A DNA stretch of 64,000 nucleotides from Solirubrobacter soli DSM 22325 (GCF_000423665.1 NZ_KE384071.1:62001-126000), one strand, 5' to 3'; positions 36,161-44,197 are shown, numbered from the stretch's first letter. Program-made: numbers and translations. Notes: generated from the sequence alone by a model not told the origin.

Positions 36161-37042
36161 TCATGCCGCCGCGATCTCCGCCGCCAGCGCGGCATTGCGC
36201 AGCACCAGGCGGACGTTGGCCCGCAGCGACTCGCCGTGCGTCTCGGAATGAAAGCGCTCCAACACGAACGGGGTGACGTCGCGGCCGCGGACGCCCGCCT
36301 CCGCGGCGGCGGCGAGACCCTCCACCAGCGTTCGCTCGTGCAGGTCCGGGTCCATCTGCTCGTCCAACGGATTCGCGACCACGACGCCGCCCGGCGCACC
36401 CACGGCGAGCCGCGCGCGCAGGACGTCCGCCGCTTCCGCGGGCGAGTCCACCCGCCACGGCACCGGCAGCCCGCTCGACGTCAGATAGAACGCCGGGAAC
36501 GTGTCGGTGCGGTAGCCGAGCACGGTCACGTTCAGCGTCTCCAGTCGCTCCAAGGTCGCCGGGATGTCGAGGATCGACTTCACACCCGCGCAGACGACGC
36601 AGATGCCGACCCGCGCCAGCGTGCCGAGGTCCGCCGACTCGTCGAACGTGTCGGCCGCGCCACGGTGGACCCCGCCGAGGCCGCCTGTCGCGAAGACGCG
36701 GATGCCCGCCCGCTCGGCGAGATGGGAGGTCGCGGCCACGGTGGTCGCGCCGAACGCGCCCCGCGCGAGCACCGGCGCGAGGTCGCGGACACCGCACTTG
36801 GCGACGCCGTCGGTGTTCGCCAACGCCTCCAACGCCTCGTCGTCGAGCCCGATCCGCACCTCGCCGCCGACGATCGCGATCGTCGCCGGCACGGCGCCCT
36901 TCGAACGCACCACGTCCTCGATCTCGCGCGCGACCCGCAGGTTGTCGGGCCGCGGCAACCCGTGGGCGATGATCGTGCTCTCGAGCGCAACGACAGGACG
37001 CCCCTCCTCGAGGGCCGTCCGGACTTCTTCGTGGACCCGCAT
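36161..37042 (-). CDS. psuG: Pseudouridine-5'-phosphate glycosidase
   Basis: The protein has 293 residues, full length. Family motifs: VALESTIIAHGLPRPDNL at the N-terminus, PATIAIVGGEVRIGL, KCGVRDLAPVLARG, GATTVAATSHLAERAGI, FATGGLGGVHR and LDIPATLERLETLNV. The enzyme splits pseudouridine 5'-phosphate into uracil and ribose 5-phosphate, using Mn and a catalytic Lys. With psuK it salvages modified RNA bases. It is the first gene of a psuG-psuK-phosphatase unit. A REP-like palindrome lies 22 bases before the start. Confidence 0.95.
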   Translation of the reverse strand: MRVHEEVRTALEEGRPVVALESTIIAHGLPRPDNLRVAREIEDVVRSKGAVPATIAIVGGEVRIGLDDEALEALANTDGVAKCGVRDLAPVLARGAFGATTVAATSHLAERAGIRVFATGGLGGVHRGAADTFDESADLGTLARVGICVVCAGVKSILDIPATLERLETLNVTVLGYRTDTFPAFYLTSSGLPVPWRVDSPAEAADVLRARLAVGAPGGVVVANPLDEQMDPDLHERTLVEGLAAAAEAGVRGRDVTPFVLERFHSETHGESLRANVRLVLRNAALAAEIAAA

Positions 37043-37063
37043 CGCGCGCCCACGTTAGCGCCG

Positions 37064-37092
37064 AACCTAAAGGGGCCTGACCCCTTTAGGTT
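37064..37092. repeat. REP-like palindrome (copy 2)
   Basis: AACCTAAAGGGG-cctga-CCCCTTTAGGTT has perfect 12-bp arms. The central 19 bases are identical to copy 1 at 7531-7549. It lies 3' of padR and 5' of psuG, both on the minus strand, as copy 1 lies 3' of the AIM24 gene. It may act as a terminator for padR, but the sequence identity points to a dispersed repeat family. Confidence 0.65.
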
Positions 37093-37136
37093 TGCCGGCG
37101 CCGCCCGGGGAGCGGGGCGACGCCGGCCGGGGGCAG

Positions 37137-37847
37137 CTAGGCCGCGGTGGGCGTGTCGTCGTCGCCGGGGTCGTCCTCGGCGAGGATCTTGTAGAGCGCG
37201 CGGCGGGTGTCGGCGAGGATCTTGCGGGCCTCGTCGGTGTGACCGGCGGCGGCGACCTGCATGGCCGCGGCGCCGACCTGGAACATCAGGCCGCGGAGGT
37301 CGAAGACGCCCTCGTCCATGCCGCCGGTGGCGGCCTCGAACGGGTCGCCGAGCTCCTCGCGGTTGTTGGCGACGTAGTCGCGGCCTTCGGCCGTGAGCTC
37401 GAACGCCCGCTTGCCCTCGGACTCGGCGGCCTTGACCAGGCCCTCGTCCTCGAGCTGCTGGAGCGCGGGGTAGACCGAGCCGGGGCTCGGCTTCCAGACG
37501 CCCTCGGTGCGGCGCTCGATCTCCTGGATCAGCTGGTAGCCGTTCTGCGCCTGCTCCTCGAGCAGGAGGAGCATCGCGGCGCGGACGTCACCGCGACGGG
37601 CACGCCCGCCGCGACCGCGGCCGCGGTGGCCGCCGGGACCGCCCCAGGGCGGACCGCCGGGGCCGGGGCGGGTGGGATCTCCCCAGAAAAAGGCCTTGAA
37701 CTGCCGGGGGTCGCCGCCGAACGGGCCGCCGCGGCCCGTCATGAACGCGACGAGGTCCTCCCAACCGCGGGGACCGCGGTGGTGGTGGTGGTGCTGGTGG
37801 TGGCGACGATGACCGCCGCCCCAGGCTTCTGCGGATGCAGCATGCAT
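37137..37847 (-). CDS. PadR-family regulator with His-rich N-terminal extension
   Basis: The protein has 236 residues, with a good AAAGGA ribosome site 8 bases before the ATG. Residues 1-80 are an unusual extension: a His cluster (HRRHHQHHHHHRGP), then Gly/Pro/Arg-rich sequence. The PadR winged helix occupies about 85-165 (VRAAMLLLLEEQAQNGYQLIQEIERR, then WKPSPGSVYPALQQLEDEG in parts). The C-terminal helix is for dimerisation. The His cluster could bind metal, which is inference only. A palindrome over the -10 of its own promoter suggests autorepression. It is divergent from the AarF-like kinase gene. Confidence 0.92.
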   Translation of the reverse strand: MHAASAEAWGGGHRRHHQHHHHHRGPRGWEDLVAFMTGRGGPFGGDPRQFKAFFWGDPTRPGPGGPPWGGPGGHRGRGRGGRARRGDVRAAMLLLLEEQAQNGYQLIQEIERRTEGVWKPSPGSVYPALQQLEDEGLVKAAESEGKRAFELTAEGRDYVANNREELGDPFEAATGGMDEGVFDLRGLMFQVGAAAMQVAAAGHTDEARKILADTRRALYKILAEDDPGDDDTPTAA

Positions 37848-37873
37848 GTCGGAAGTCCTTTCGCTTCGATCTA

Positions 37874-37915
37874 TTCCGATGCATCAACGATATATCGGAA
37901 CCTATCGTCTGTCAA
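37874..37915 (-). promoter_or_regulatory. padR promoter and overlapping operator palindrome
   Basis: On the minus strand a consensus TTGACA (37910-37915) is followed after 17 bases by TATCGT (37887-37892). The inverted repeat TTCCGAT-N13-ATCGGAA (37874-37900), which contains the palindrome CGATATATCG (37888-37897), covers the -10. This is a strong layout for PadR autoregulation. Confidence 0.65.
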
Positions 37916-37953
37916 GCTCATCTCAGAAATTCGCGCTTCCGTACGATCAGTAA

Positions 37954-39339
37954 GTGGCCGACTCCCCTCCCACATCCCGCATCGCCCGCACCCGCCGCTT
38001 CGGCGGGCTCGTCGCCGGCCAGGGCCTCAGATGGGCCGGCACGCGCGCGGCGAACACGCTCCGCAGCGACGAGAAGGCCGACGCGGCCACGGGTGAGCGC
38101 GCGGCGGCGACCGCCCGCGAGCTCGTCAAGCAGCTCGGCCAGATGCGCGGCGCGGCGATGAAGATCGGCCAGGTCCTCTCGACCGTCGACTTCACGGCCA
38201 TCCCCGAGTCCGAGCGCGAGGAGTTCAAGCAGACCCTCGCGGCCCTGCGCGACGACGTCCCGCCGCTCCCCTTCAACAAGATCGAGAAGCTGCTCAAGGA
38301 CGAGCTGGGCGAGAAGCTCACCGACGTCTTCAGCGAGTTCGAAGAGCAAGCCTTCGCCGCGGCGTCGATCGGCCAAGTCCACAAAGCGGTCACGACCGAG
38401 GGCAAGCGCGTCGCGGTCAAGATCCAGTACCCGGGCATCGCGGAGGCGGTCGAGACCGACCTGCGCAACATGCAGATGATCTTCCCACTCGTGAAGCGCC
38501 TCGCCCCGGGCCTCGACGTCAAGGCACTCGGGCAGGAGCTGCGGGAACGCATCGGCGACGAGCTCGACTACGAGGTCGAGGCGCAGAACCATCGCGCGAT
38601 GGCGCGCGCCTGGCGCAACCACCCGTTCGTCCACGTCCCACCGGTGGACACACAGCGCTCGAGGAGGCGCGTCCTGGTCACCGAGCTGATCAGCGGCAAG
38701 CGCTTCGAGGAGATCAAGCGGCTCCCGGAGGCCGAGAGAGACCGCTTCGGCGAGATCGTCTTCCGCTTCTTCTTCGGCACGCTCAAACACACCCGCCGCG
38801 CGAGCGGCGACCCGCATCCCGGCAACTACCTCCTGCAAGACGACGGCAAGGTCGGCTTCCTCGACTTCGGCCTGATGCGCGTCGTCGACGCCGACTACCT
38901 CGAAGGCGAGCGCCAGCTCGCCCAGGCGGTCGAGCGCGGCGATGCCGCAGCGGTTCACCACGGCCTCGCCCGCCTCGGCTACCTCCCGCAGCCCGACGAG
39001 TTCGACGAGAACCGCCTGCTCGACCAGATCCGCACCGCCGGCGAGTGGTACCTCGAACCGGGCTTCAGGCGCCTCAGCCCCGCCTACGTGACCGACCTGA
39101 TCGACCGCGGCTCGAGCCCCCGCAGCGCCTTCTTCGAGGAGATGCGCCGCCAGACGATCCCACCGCAGGCGCTGCTGATCCGCCGCATGGAAGGCCTCGT
39201 GCTCTCCACGCTCGGCGAGCTGCGCGCCGGCGCCGACTTCTCCAAGCTCGGCAGCGAGTACTGGAGCGACGCGCCGCCGAGCACTCCGCTCGGCGTCCAA
39301 GACGCCCGCTTCTGGGGGTTACCCGGATATACCGGCTAG
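37954..39339 (+). CDS. AarF/UbiB (ABC1) family atypical kinase
   Basis: The protein has 461 residues, GTG start. It carries the KxGQ motif of the family (GAAMKIGQVLSTVD), the A-rich nucleotide loop (FAAASIGQVHKA in place of a P-loop), VAVKIQYPG with the ATP lysine, ASGDPHPGNYLL catalytic loop and VGFLDFGLMR. UbiB/ABC1 proteins support quinone or lipid metabolism at the membrane. There is no obvious membrane anchor at the C-terminus here. It is divergent from padR; a TACGAT hexamer lies 6 bases before its start. Confidence 0.92.
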   Translation: MADSPPTSRIARTRRFGGLVAGQGLRWAGTRAANTLRSDEKADAATGERAAATARELVKQLGQMRGAAMKIGQVLSTVDFTAIPESEREEFKQTLAALRDDVPPLPFNKIEKLLKDELGEKLTDVFSEFEEQAFAAASIGQVHKAVTTEGKRVAVKIQYPGIAEAVETDLRNMQMIFPLVKRLAPGLDVKALGQELRERIGDELDYEVEAQNHRAMARAWRNHPFVHVPPVDTQRSRRRVLVTELISGKRFEEIKRLPEAERDRFGEIVFRFFFGTLKHTRRASGDPHPGNYLLQDDGKVGFLDFGLMRVVDADYLEGERQLAQAVERGDAAAVHHGLARLGYLPQPDEFDENRLLDQIRTAGEWYLEPGFRRLSPAYVTDLIDRGSSPRSAFFEEMRRQTIPPQALLIRRMEGLVLSTLGELRAGADFSKLGSEYWSDAPPSTPLGVQDARFWGLPGYTG

Positions 39340-39364
39340 CGGCGCGCCCGTACGCTGCGCCGAC

Positions 39365-39823
39365 ATGCTCGCCGCCGCCGCCACCGCCATCGCCCTCCTG
39401 CCCGGGGTCCTCACGAACACGGTCCCCGAGGTCAAGCAGCAGACCCCGCTCCCGATCCTGCTGCCGAACAACTTCTACAGCGACTTCGACCCGGTCTATC
39501 CCTACGGCTCCGGCGACAAGAAGTCCTACGACATCGGCGTCGCCGCGGCGCCCGATTGCGGCGGCGCGAACGCCTGCTTCGCCGCCAGCTTCTCGGCCCA
39601 GAAGGGCGGCAAGCCCTACGGGAAGGGCAAGGTCACGCTGACCAAGGGCCGGCACGGGCGCTACCAGCCGCTCGGCTGCGGGGCCTCGTGCTCACCGCCG
39701 TCGATCAGCTGGAAGGAGCGCGGCGTGACCTACACGATCCAGGCCAAGGTCGTGGGCAAGCAGAGCGACCGCGCGCTGCTGGTGAAGATGGCGAACGAGG
39801 CGATCAGGCAGGGACCGCGGTAG
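39365..39823 (+). CDS. Small secreted protein of unknown function
   Basis: The protein has 152 residues. A short hydrophobic leader (LAAAATAIALLPGVL) suggests export. The mature part is basic, with four Cys (PDCGGANACF and LGCGASCSPP) likely to form disulfides. No family was recognised. It starts 25 bases after the AarF gene, with a TACGCT hexamer 8 bases upstream of the ATG, so it may have its own promoter. The last 20 bases overlap the convergent ArsR gene. Confidence 0.7.
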   Translation: MLAAAATAIALLPGVLTNTVPEVKQQTPLPILLPNNFYSDFDPVYPYGSGDKKSYDIGVAAAPDCGGANACFAASFSAQKGGKPYGKGKVTLTKGRHGRYQPLGCGASCSPPSISWKERGVTYTIQAKVVGKQSDRALLVKMANEAIRQGPR

Positions 39824-40133
39824 CCCCGGCCTCGCGCTCGGCGGCGATCAGCACCGCGTCCAGCAGGCCCGGGAAGCGCGCGTCGACGTCCTCGCGGCGC
39901 AGCGAGACGTGCCGGTGCGTGCCCTCGGCCCGCGTATGCGTGATGCCCGCCTCGCGCAGCACGCGGAAGTGGTGCGAGCGGGTGGCCTTGGAGATGCCGA
40001 GCTCGAACGTCCCGCAGGTGCGCTCGCCTTCGGCCGCGAGCTGACGCACGATCGCCACGCGCATGGGATCGCTGAGCGCGGCCATCACGGCCGCCAAGGT
40101 CATCTCGTCCAGATGAGGCTCATCGGAGTGCAT
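39804..40133 (-). CDS. ArsR-family winged-helix regulator
   Basis: The protein has 109 residues. Core: LAAVMAALSDPMRVAIVRQL, then the recognition helix segment LGISKATRSHHFRVLREAGI and a wing ending HRHVSLRRED. It has one Cys (RTCGTF) in the region where ArsR/SmtB metal sites occur, but not a full CxCxxC, so it may be a metal-independent member. It is divergent from an EamA transporter, which it probably controls. A TACGAT hexamer lies 12 bases before its start. Confidence 0.92.
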   Translation of the reverse strand: MHSDEPHLDEMTLAAVMAALSDPMRVAIVRQLAAEGERTCGTFELGISKATRSHHFRVLREAGITHTRAEGTHRHVSLRREDVDARFPGLLDAVLIAAEREAGATAVPA

Positions 40134-40196
40134 GGTTCGACAGCCATCGTACTAGGCGATCCTCGCGAGCGAATTCGTCGCTGCTTCGGTCGCTTG

Positions 40197-40218
40197 GAGA
40201 ATCGCTTCGCGGATTCTC
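40197..40218. promoter_or_regulatory. Inverted repeat between arsR-like and eamA-like genes
   Basis: Perfect 7-bp arms GAGAATC-N8-GATTCTC lie in the divergent spacer, upstream of a TACGTT hexamer that stands 9 bases before the transporter ATG. It is a candidate operator for the ArsR protein. Confidence 0.4.
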
Positions 40219-40241
40219 CCACGTGCTACGTTCCAGAAGCA

Positions 40242-41168
40242 ATGTTCGAAGATCGTCGAACTTCCGATGCCCTCCCCTCCCTGACCGCCGCGCTCGCGTG
40301 GGGCGCGATGTTCCCCATCGCCGCCTCCGCGATCCACCACGTCGACGCCTTCCACCTGACCGCGGTGCGCTACCTCGTCGCCACGGCGATCTTCCTCGGC
40401 CTGCTGGCGCTGATCGAAGGCGGCCGCGCCCTGCTCCCCCAGGGCCGCGCGCTCGAGCTGTTCATCCTCGGCACGCTCGGCTTCGCCGGGTTCAACCTGT
40501 TCACGTATCTCGCGCTCGAGCACGTCCGTCCCCAGGACGCCTCGCTGATCGTGGCCACCTCGCCGCTGCTGACCGTCTTCGCCGTCTGGCTCACGACGCG
40601 CCAGAAGCCGAGCAGAACCACCTTCGGCGCGATGCTCGTCGCCCTGTTCGGCGTGATGCTCGTGATCACGCACGGCGACCCCTCCGCACTGGGCGGCAGC
40701 GCGGGGGACCTGCTCGTGCTCGCCGGCGTGGCCAGCTTCGTCGCCTACACGACCGGCGCGCGCCGCTTCGCCGACTTCTCCCCGCTGCGCTACACCGCGC
40801 TGAGCGCGACCGGCGGCACGCTGACGATCCTCGCCGTCACCGCGATCCTGACCCTCACCGGCACGTACCCGATGCCGAGCGCCGCCAACTGGGGCGACGC
40901 GTGGACGCAGACGATCTACATCATCGTCGCCGGCGCCGTGATCGGCGTGCTCGCCTGGAACGAGGGCGTGAGGCGGATCGGCGCGGCCAACGGCGCGCTG
41001 TTCATGAACCTGGTGCCGGTCGTGACCTTCGCGGTCGAGATCGGCCGCGGCTACCGGCCGGGCGAGTTCGAGATCCTCGGCGCGCTGCTGACGATCGGCG
41101 CGCTCGTGTTCGCCAACCTCGCCGCGCGCCCCCGCCGGGTCCTAGAGCCCGAGCTCGCGAACGCCTAG
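40242..41168 (+). CDS. EamA/DMT-family membrane transporter
   Basis: The protein has 308 residues from the ATG at 40242, with ten predicted helices in two EamA repeats (LTAALAWGAMFPIAASAI for the first; AAYRF-like motifs absent; VLAWNEGVRRIGAANGALFMNLVPVV in parts for the second). The drug/metabolite transporter superfamily exports amino acids, nucleosides or drugs, and the substrate here is unknown. It is divergent from the ArsR gene and converges on the metallopeptidase gene with a 27-base overlap. Confidence 0.9.
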   Translation: MFEDRRTSDALPSLTAALAWGAMFPIAASAIHHVDAFHLTAVRYLVATAIFLGLLALIEGGRALLPQGRALELFILGTLGFAGFNLFTYLALEHVRPQDASLIVATSPLLTVFAVWLTTRQKPSRTTFGAMLVALFGVMLVITHGDPSALGGSAGDLLVLAGVASFVAYTTGARRFADFSPLRYTALSATGGTLTILAVTAILTLTGTYPMPSAANWGDAWTQTIYIIVAGAVIGVLAWNEGVRRIGAANGALFMNLVPVVTFAVEIGRGYRPGEFEILGALLTIGALVFANLAARPRRVLEPELANA

Positions 41169-41777
41169 CTCGTCCGCGCCGAGATGGTGCGCCAGCTCAT
41201 GGCGCACCGTGCGGGTGACCTGATCGCGCAGCAGGTCCGGGTCGTGCCCGAAGTCCCGCAGCAGCGTGTCGCGGAAGATGATGATCCGGTCGTGGTAGTT
41301 GTCGCGGGCGACCGTGTCGCCCTGGTAGAGCCCGTAGGCGCCGGCCTGGCGACCCTTGTCGGAGATCACGACCGGCACGCGGTCCAGCGCCTTGATCAGC
41401 AGGTCCGGCAGGTCGTCGAGCGCCTCGCGGACGAGCGTCTCGAAGTCATGGCGGTCGTACGGGTCGAGCGCGAGGAACTCGCCCTCGTCCGGCTCGGCGG
41501 CGAGGTTCTCGCGTGCCAGCTCCTCCGAACGGATCACCAGCCGCTCGAACTCGGCCTCGTCCTCGGGGTCCTGATAGTTGGCCATCTTGCTCACGATCAG
41601 CCCGATCGCGAGCGCCGCGACCGCCGCGCAGACGACGACGATCGCGAGCACCTCGAGGAAGCGCAGCCAGCCACTCGGCGACAGGCCCTGGAGCAGGGTC
41701 GCGGCGGTGAGCGCCACCGCCAGGCACAGCACCGTGGTGAAGGCGACCCGTCGCCCGGTCGGCCAGCGCGAGAGCAT
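41142..41777 (-). CDS. Membrane-anchored zincin-like metallopeptidase
   Basis: The protein has 211 residues. Two N-terminal helices (FTTVLCLAVALTAATLL and FLEVLAIVVVCAAVAALAIGLIV in parts) precede a soluble domain. The zinc motif HELAHHLGADE is close to the C-terminus, following DNYHDRIIIFRDTLL, the pattern of PF06262-type possible metallopeptidases. Those relatives are usually about 120 residues without membrane helices, so the anchor is an addition. The substrate is unknown. It is convergent with the EamA gene and lies 10 bases from the acyl-CoA dehydrogenase gene, same strand. Confidence 0.85.
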   Translation of the reverse strand: MLSRWPTGRRVAFTTVLCLAVALTAATLLQGLSPSGWLRFLEVLAIVVVCAAVAALAIGLIVSKMANYQDPEDEAEFERLVIRSEELARENLAAEPDEGEFLALDPYDRHDFETLVREALDDLPDLLIKALDRVPVVISDKGRQAGAYGLYQGDTVARDNYHDRIIIFRDTLLRDFGHDPDLLRDQVTRTVRHELAHHLGADELGVRELGL

Positions 41778-41787
41778 GAGATCCAGG

Positions 41788-42945
41788 CTACCTGAGTGAC
41801 CTTGCGATCACGAGACGTTGGATCTCGTTCGTGCCTTCGTAGATCTGCGTGATCTTCGCGTCGCGCATGTAGCGCTCGACCGGGTACTCGTTGACGTAGC
41901 CGTAGCCGCCGAGGACCTGGACGGCTTCGACGCTCACCGCCATCGCCGTGTCGGAGGCGAACAGCTTGGCCATCGCCGAGTACTTGCCGGCGTCGGGCTC
42001 GTGGCGGTCGATCTTCGACGAGGCGCGGTAGAGCAGCTCGCGCGCGGCGGCCGTCCGGGTCTCCATGTCGGCGAGCTTGAACTGGATGCCCTGGAACTCG
42101 GCGATCGCCTGGCCGAACTGCCGGCGCTCGTTCGCGTAGGCGACGGCGTGGTCGGTCGCGCCCTGCGCGATGCCGACGGCCTGGGCGGCGACGCCGAGCC
42201 GCGAGTGGTCGAGCGTGCCGAGCGCGACGTTCATGCCCTTGCCCTCGGTCCCGATCAGGTTCGAGGCGGGGATGCGGACGTCGTCGAAGATCGGCTGGCC
42301 GGTCGGCGAGCCCTTGATGCCGAGCTTGTGCTCGAGCTTGCCGACGGAGAACCCGGGGCGGTCGGCCTCGACGACGAAGGCGCTGATGCCGCGCGAGCGG
42401 CCGGCGCTGGGGTCGGTCTTGGCAAAGACGATGTAGAAGTCGGCGACGCCGAGGTTCGAGATCCAGTTCTTGGTGCCGGTGACGATCCACTCGTCGCCGT
42501 CCTTGACGGCCTTGGTGATCATGCCGCCCGGGTCCGAGCCCGCCTCGGGCTCGGAGAGCGCGAACGCGGGCGACCACTCGCCGCTCGCGCACTTGGGCAG
42601 GAACCGCTGCTTGAGCTCGTCGGAGCCGAACAGCTTGATCGGCAGCGTGCCGAGGTCCTGCAGCATCAGGATCAGCGCCGTCGAGGCGCACGCGCGGGCG
42701 ACCTCCTCGATCGCGACGCTGAGCATCAGCGCGCCGGTACCGGTCCCGCCGTACTCCTCGTCGAACGGGAGGCCGAGGAGATCCTGCTCGGCGAACAGCT
42801 TGCGGAGGTCCCAGGGGTACTCCGCCTTGGCGTCGATCTCGGCCGCGCGCGGAGCGACTCGCTCGCGCACGATCTGGCGGATGGTGTCGCGGAAGTCGAC
42901 CTGATCCGGTGTCAGGGCATACGCGTCAACGGCGCTTGTCGGCAT
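41788..42945 (-). CDS. Acyl-CoA dehydrogenase
   Basis: The protein has 385 residues, standard length. Family motifs: CAFALSEPEAGSDPGG-like FAFALSEPEAGSD (FAD contact), WIVTGTKNWISN, DHSRLGVAAQAVGIAQGA, QVLGGYGYVNEYPVERYMRDAKI and the catalytic-Glu segment QIYEGTNEIQRLV. It introduces the trans-2 double bond into acyl-CoA with FAD and passes electrons to ETF. Chain-length specificity cannot be inferred. It is monocistronic or co-transcribed with the downstream metallopeptidase. Confidence 0.95.
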   Translation of the reverse strand: MPTSAVDAYALTPDQVDFRDTIRQIVRERVAPRAAEIDAKAEYPWDLRKLFAEQDLLGLPFDEEYGGTGTGALMLSVAIEEVARACASTALILMLQDLGTLPIKLFGSDELKQRFLPKCASGEWSPAFALSEPEAGSDPGGMITKAVKDGDEWIVTGTKNWISNLGVADFYIVFAKTDPSAGRSRGISAFVVEADRPGFSVGKLEHKLGIKGSPTGQPIFDDVRIPASNLIGTEGKGMNVALGTLDHSRLGVAAQAVGIAQGATDHAVAYANERRQFGQAIAEFQGIQFKLADMETRTAAARELLYRASSKIDRHEPDAGKYSAMAKLFASDTAMAVSVEAVQVLGGYGYVNEYPVERYMRDAKITQIYEGTNEIQRLVIARSLR

Positions 42946-42993
42946 CCCGTCCAGCTTAGTTTGCTCCGGAGTTCGGCTGGGGATGCCAGCACT

Positions 42994-43209
42994 GTGGAAC
43001 TCGGAACATCACTCTTCCTGATCGCCGTCGGAGCGATCCTCACGTTCGCCATCAACGCGAGCATCAGCGGCATCGACATCGCGACCGTCGGGATCATCCT
43101 GATGATCGTCGGCGTCGTCGGACTGCTGATCTCGCTGCTGTATTGGGGCCCACGCCGACGGAGCGCCGTTGTCGAGCGCCCCGTCGTTCGTGACCGCGAA
43201 TACCTCTAG
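42994..43209 (+). CDS. DUF6458-type small membrane protein
   Basis: The protein has 71 residues from the GTG at 42994. Two helices (SLFLIAVGAILTFAI and VGIILMIVGVVGLLISLLYW) flank the conserved ISGIDIATVG turn, followed by a basic tail. This matches the actinobacterial DUF6458 pattern; its function is not known. The stop shares CTAG with the convergent NlpC/P60-like gene. Confidence 0.82.
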   Translation: MELGTSLFLIAVGAILTFAINASISGIDIATVGIILMIVGVVGLLISLLYWGPRRRSAVVERPVVRDREYL

Positions 43210-43970
43210 AGGCCTTCCGGGTGGCGGGCGGTGTAGCCGTCGCCCGGACGCATCTCGGTGCTCCAGCGCGGGCCATTGCCGCCGTTCCAGCCGGTGTCGA
43301 ACCGCAGGCCGGCGACCACGAGGTAGGAGTGCCCGCTGTTGGCATAGCTCGTGATCCACTGCCCCTCGCCGGCCTCGCCCCAGGACATGAACTCCGTGGA
43401 GTTCATCGGCCGGCTGACCAAGCCGGCGCCATGCAGGGCATAGGACTCGCTCCCCGAGCAGTCGTAACCAGAGTCTTCCCAATCCCCGTGGCCGCCGCCG
43501 TACTTGTACGGCTTGCCCACGATCTCGTTCGCGGCGGCGATGACCGCCGCGACCTCGGGCGGTGCGCCAGCAGGCGCGACCGCCAGCCCGTCGGACCCCA
43601 GCGTGGCCTTACCGGTCGGCGCAGCGACGGGCTGCACGCCTCCCGTGTTCTGCAGACCGGCAGCGTCCTGGCCGACCTGGCCGCGGAGCGTCGCCGCGTC
43701 CTCGCGGGTCACGACGCCGTCGATCGGCAGCTTGGACCTGCGTTCCCAGGACCGCACACGCTTCTTCGTGCCGGGGCCGAACTGACCGTCGACCGTGGTC
43801 TTGAGCCCGACCTTCGTCAGGAAGTCCTGGAGGACGCGGACGTCGGTTCCGCGCATTCCCTGGCGCAGATCCCGTTCTCCGAAAGTGATGCGGCGAGCGT
43901 CTGCCTGAGCGACAGGCAGCACTAATACAGCCAAAAGCAAGCCCGCACAGAGCGTGCGACAGCGTGACAA
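43206..43970 (-). CDS. Secreted peptidoglycan-binding NlpC/P60-like hydrolase
   Basis: The protein has 254 residues. Start TTG at 43970 is chosen for the AGAGGAG ribosome site 7 bases upstream. The signal peptide ends near QADARR. A PG_binding_1 domain spans about 35-95 (MRGTDVRVLQDFLTKVGL, DGQFGPGTKKRVRSWE). The C-terminal cysteine peptidase-like domain has the nucleophile in YDCSGSESYALHGAGL and the His in NSGHSYLVVAG. It probably cuts wall peptides during growth or spore revival. Its long leader is a c-di-AMP riboswitch, a known pairing in actinobacteria. Confidence 0.92.
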   Translation of the reverse strand: MSRCRTLCAGLLLAVLVLPVAQADARRITFGERDLRQGMRGTDVRVLQDFLTKVGLKTTVDGQFGPGTKKRVRSWERRSKLPIDGVVTREDAATLRGQVGQDAAGLQNTGGVQPVAAPTGKATLGSDGLAVAPAGAPPEVAAVIAAANEIVGKPYKYGGGHGDWEDSGYDCSGSESYALHGAGLVSRPMNSTEFMSWGEAGEGQWITSYANSGHSYLVVAGLRFDTGWNGGNGPRWSTEMRPGDGYTARHPEGL

Positions 43971-43985
43971 GACGATCTCCTCTTT

Positions 43986-44121
43986 CCGACCGCCTACGGG
44001 GTTAGCTGTCGGGCTCGCGCGGAAAGCGTCGCGCTACACCGCATATTGCGGCGATTCGCCCCCGGAGCAGTGACCCCTGCTCCAAACCTTGGTTCCCCCG
44101 CCCGCTCGTGACCTCGGTCAG
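43986..44121 (-). ncRNA. c-di-AMP riboswitch (ydaO/yuaA leader)
   Basis: Read on the minus strand the leader contains the class-specific blocks in order: CGGGGGAACCA, GGGGCGAAT (consensus GGGGTGAAT) and GACAGCTAACCCCGTAGGC. The P1 stem CTGACCG/CGGTCGG closes at 44121 and 43986. The ribosome site AGAGGAG follows directly and no T-tailed hairpin is present, so translational control is more likely than termination. It precedes the NlpC/P60-like wall hydrolase, the typical actinobacterial target class. Confidence 0.88.
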
Positions 44122-44157
44122 TCGCGGCTCGGCGTTATGTCCCGTGTTCCGGCGGGG

Positions 44158-44163
44158 ACTGTA
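44158..44163 (-). promoter_or_regulatory. Candidate -10 for the riboswitch transcript
   Basis: TACAGT on the minus strand would start transcription near 44151, about 30 bases before the riboswitch P1 stem. The -35 is weak (AGGCTA). Confidence 0.3.
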
Positions 44164-44197
44164 GCTGATCCTGGAGCGGATAGCCTCCCCGATTCGG

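Noticed and set aside
40244..40261. Palindrome GTTCGA-N6-TCGAAC at the start of the EamA gene as an ArsR operator
   Set aside because: It lies inside codons 1-7 downstream of the start; the coding constraint MFEDRRTS explains it as well, so it was not listed as a regulatory site.
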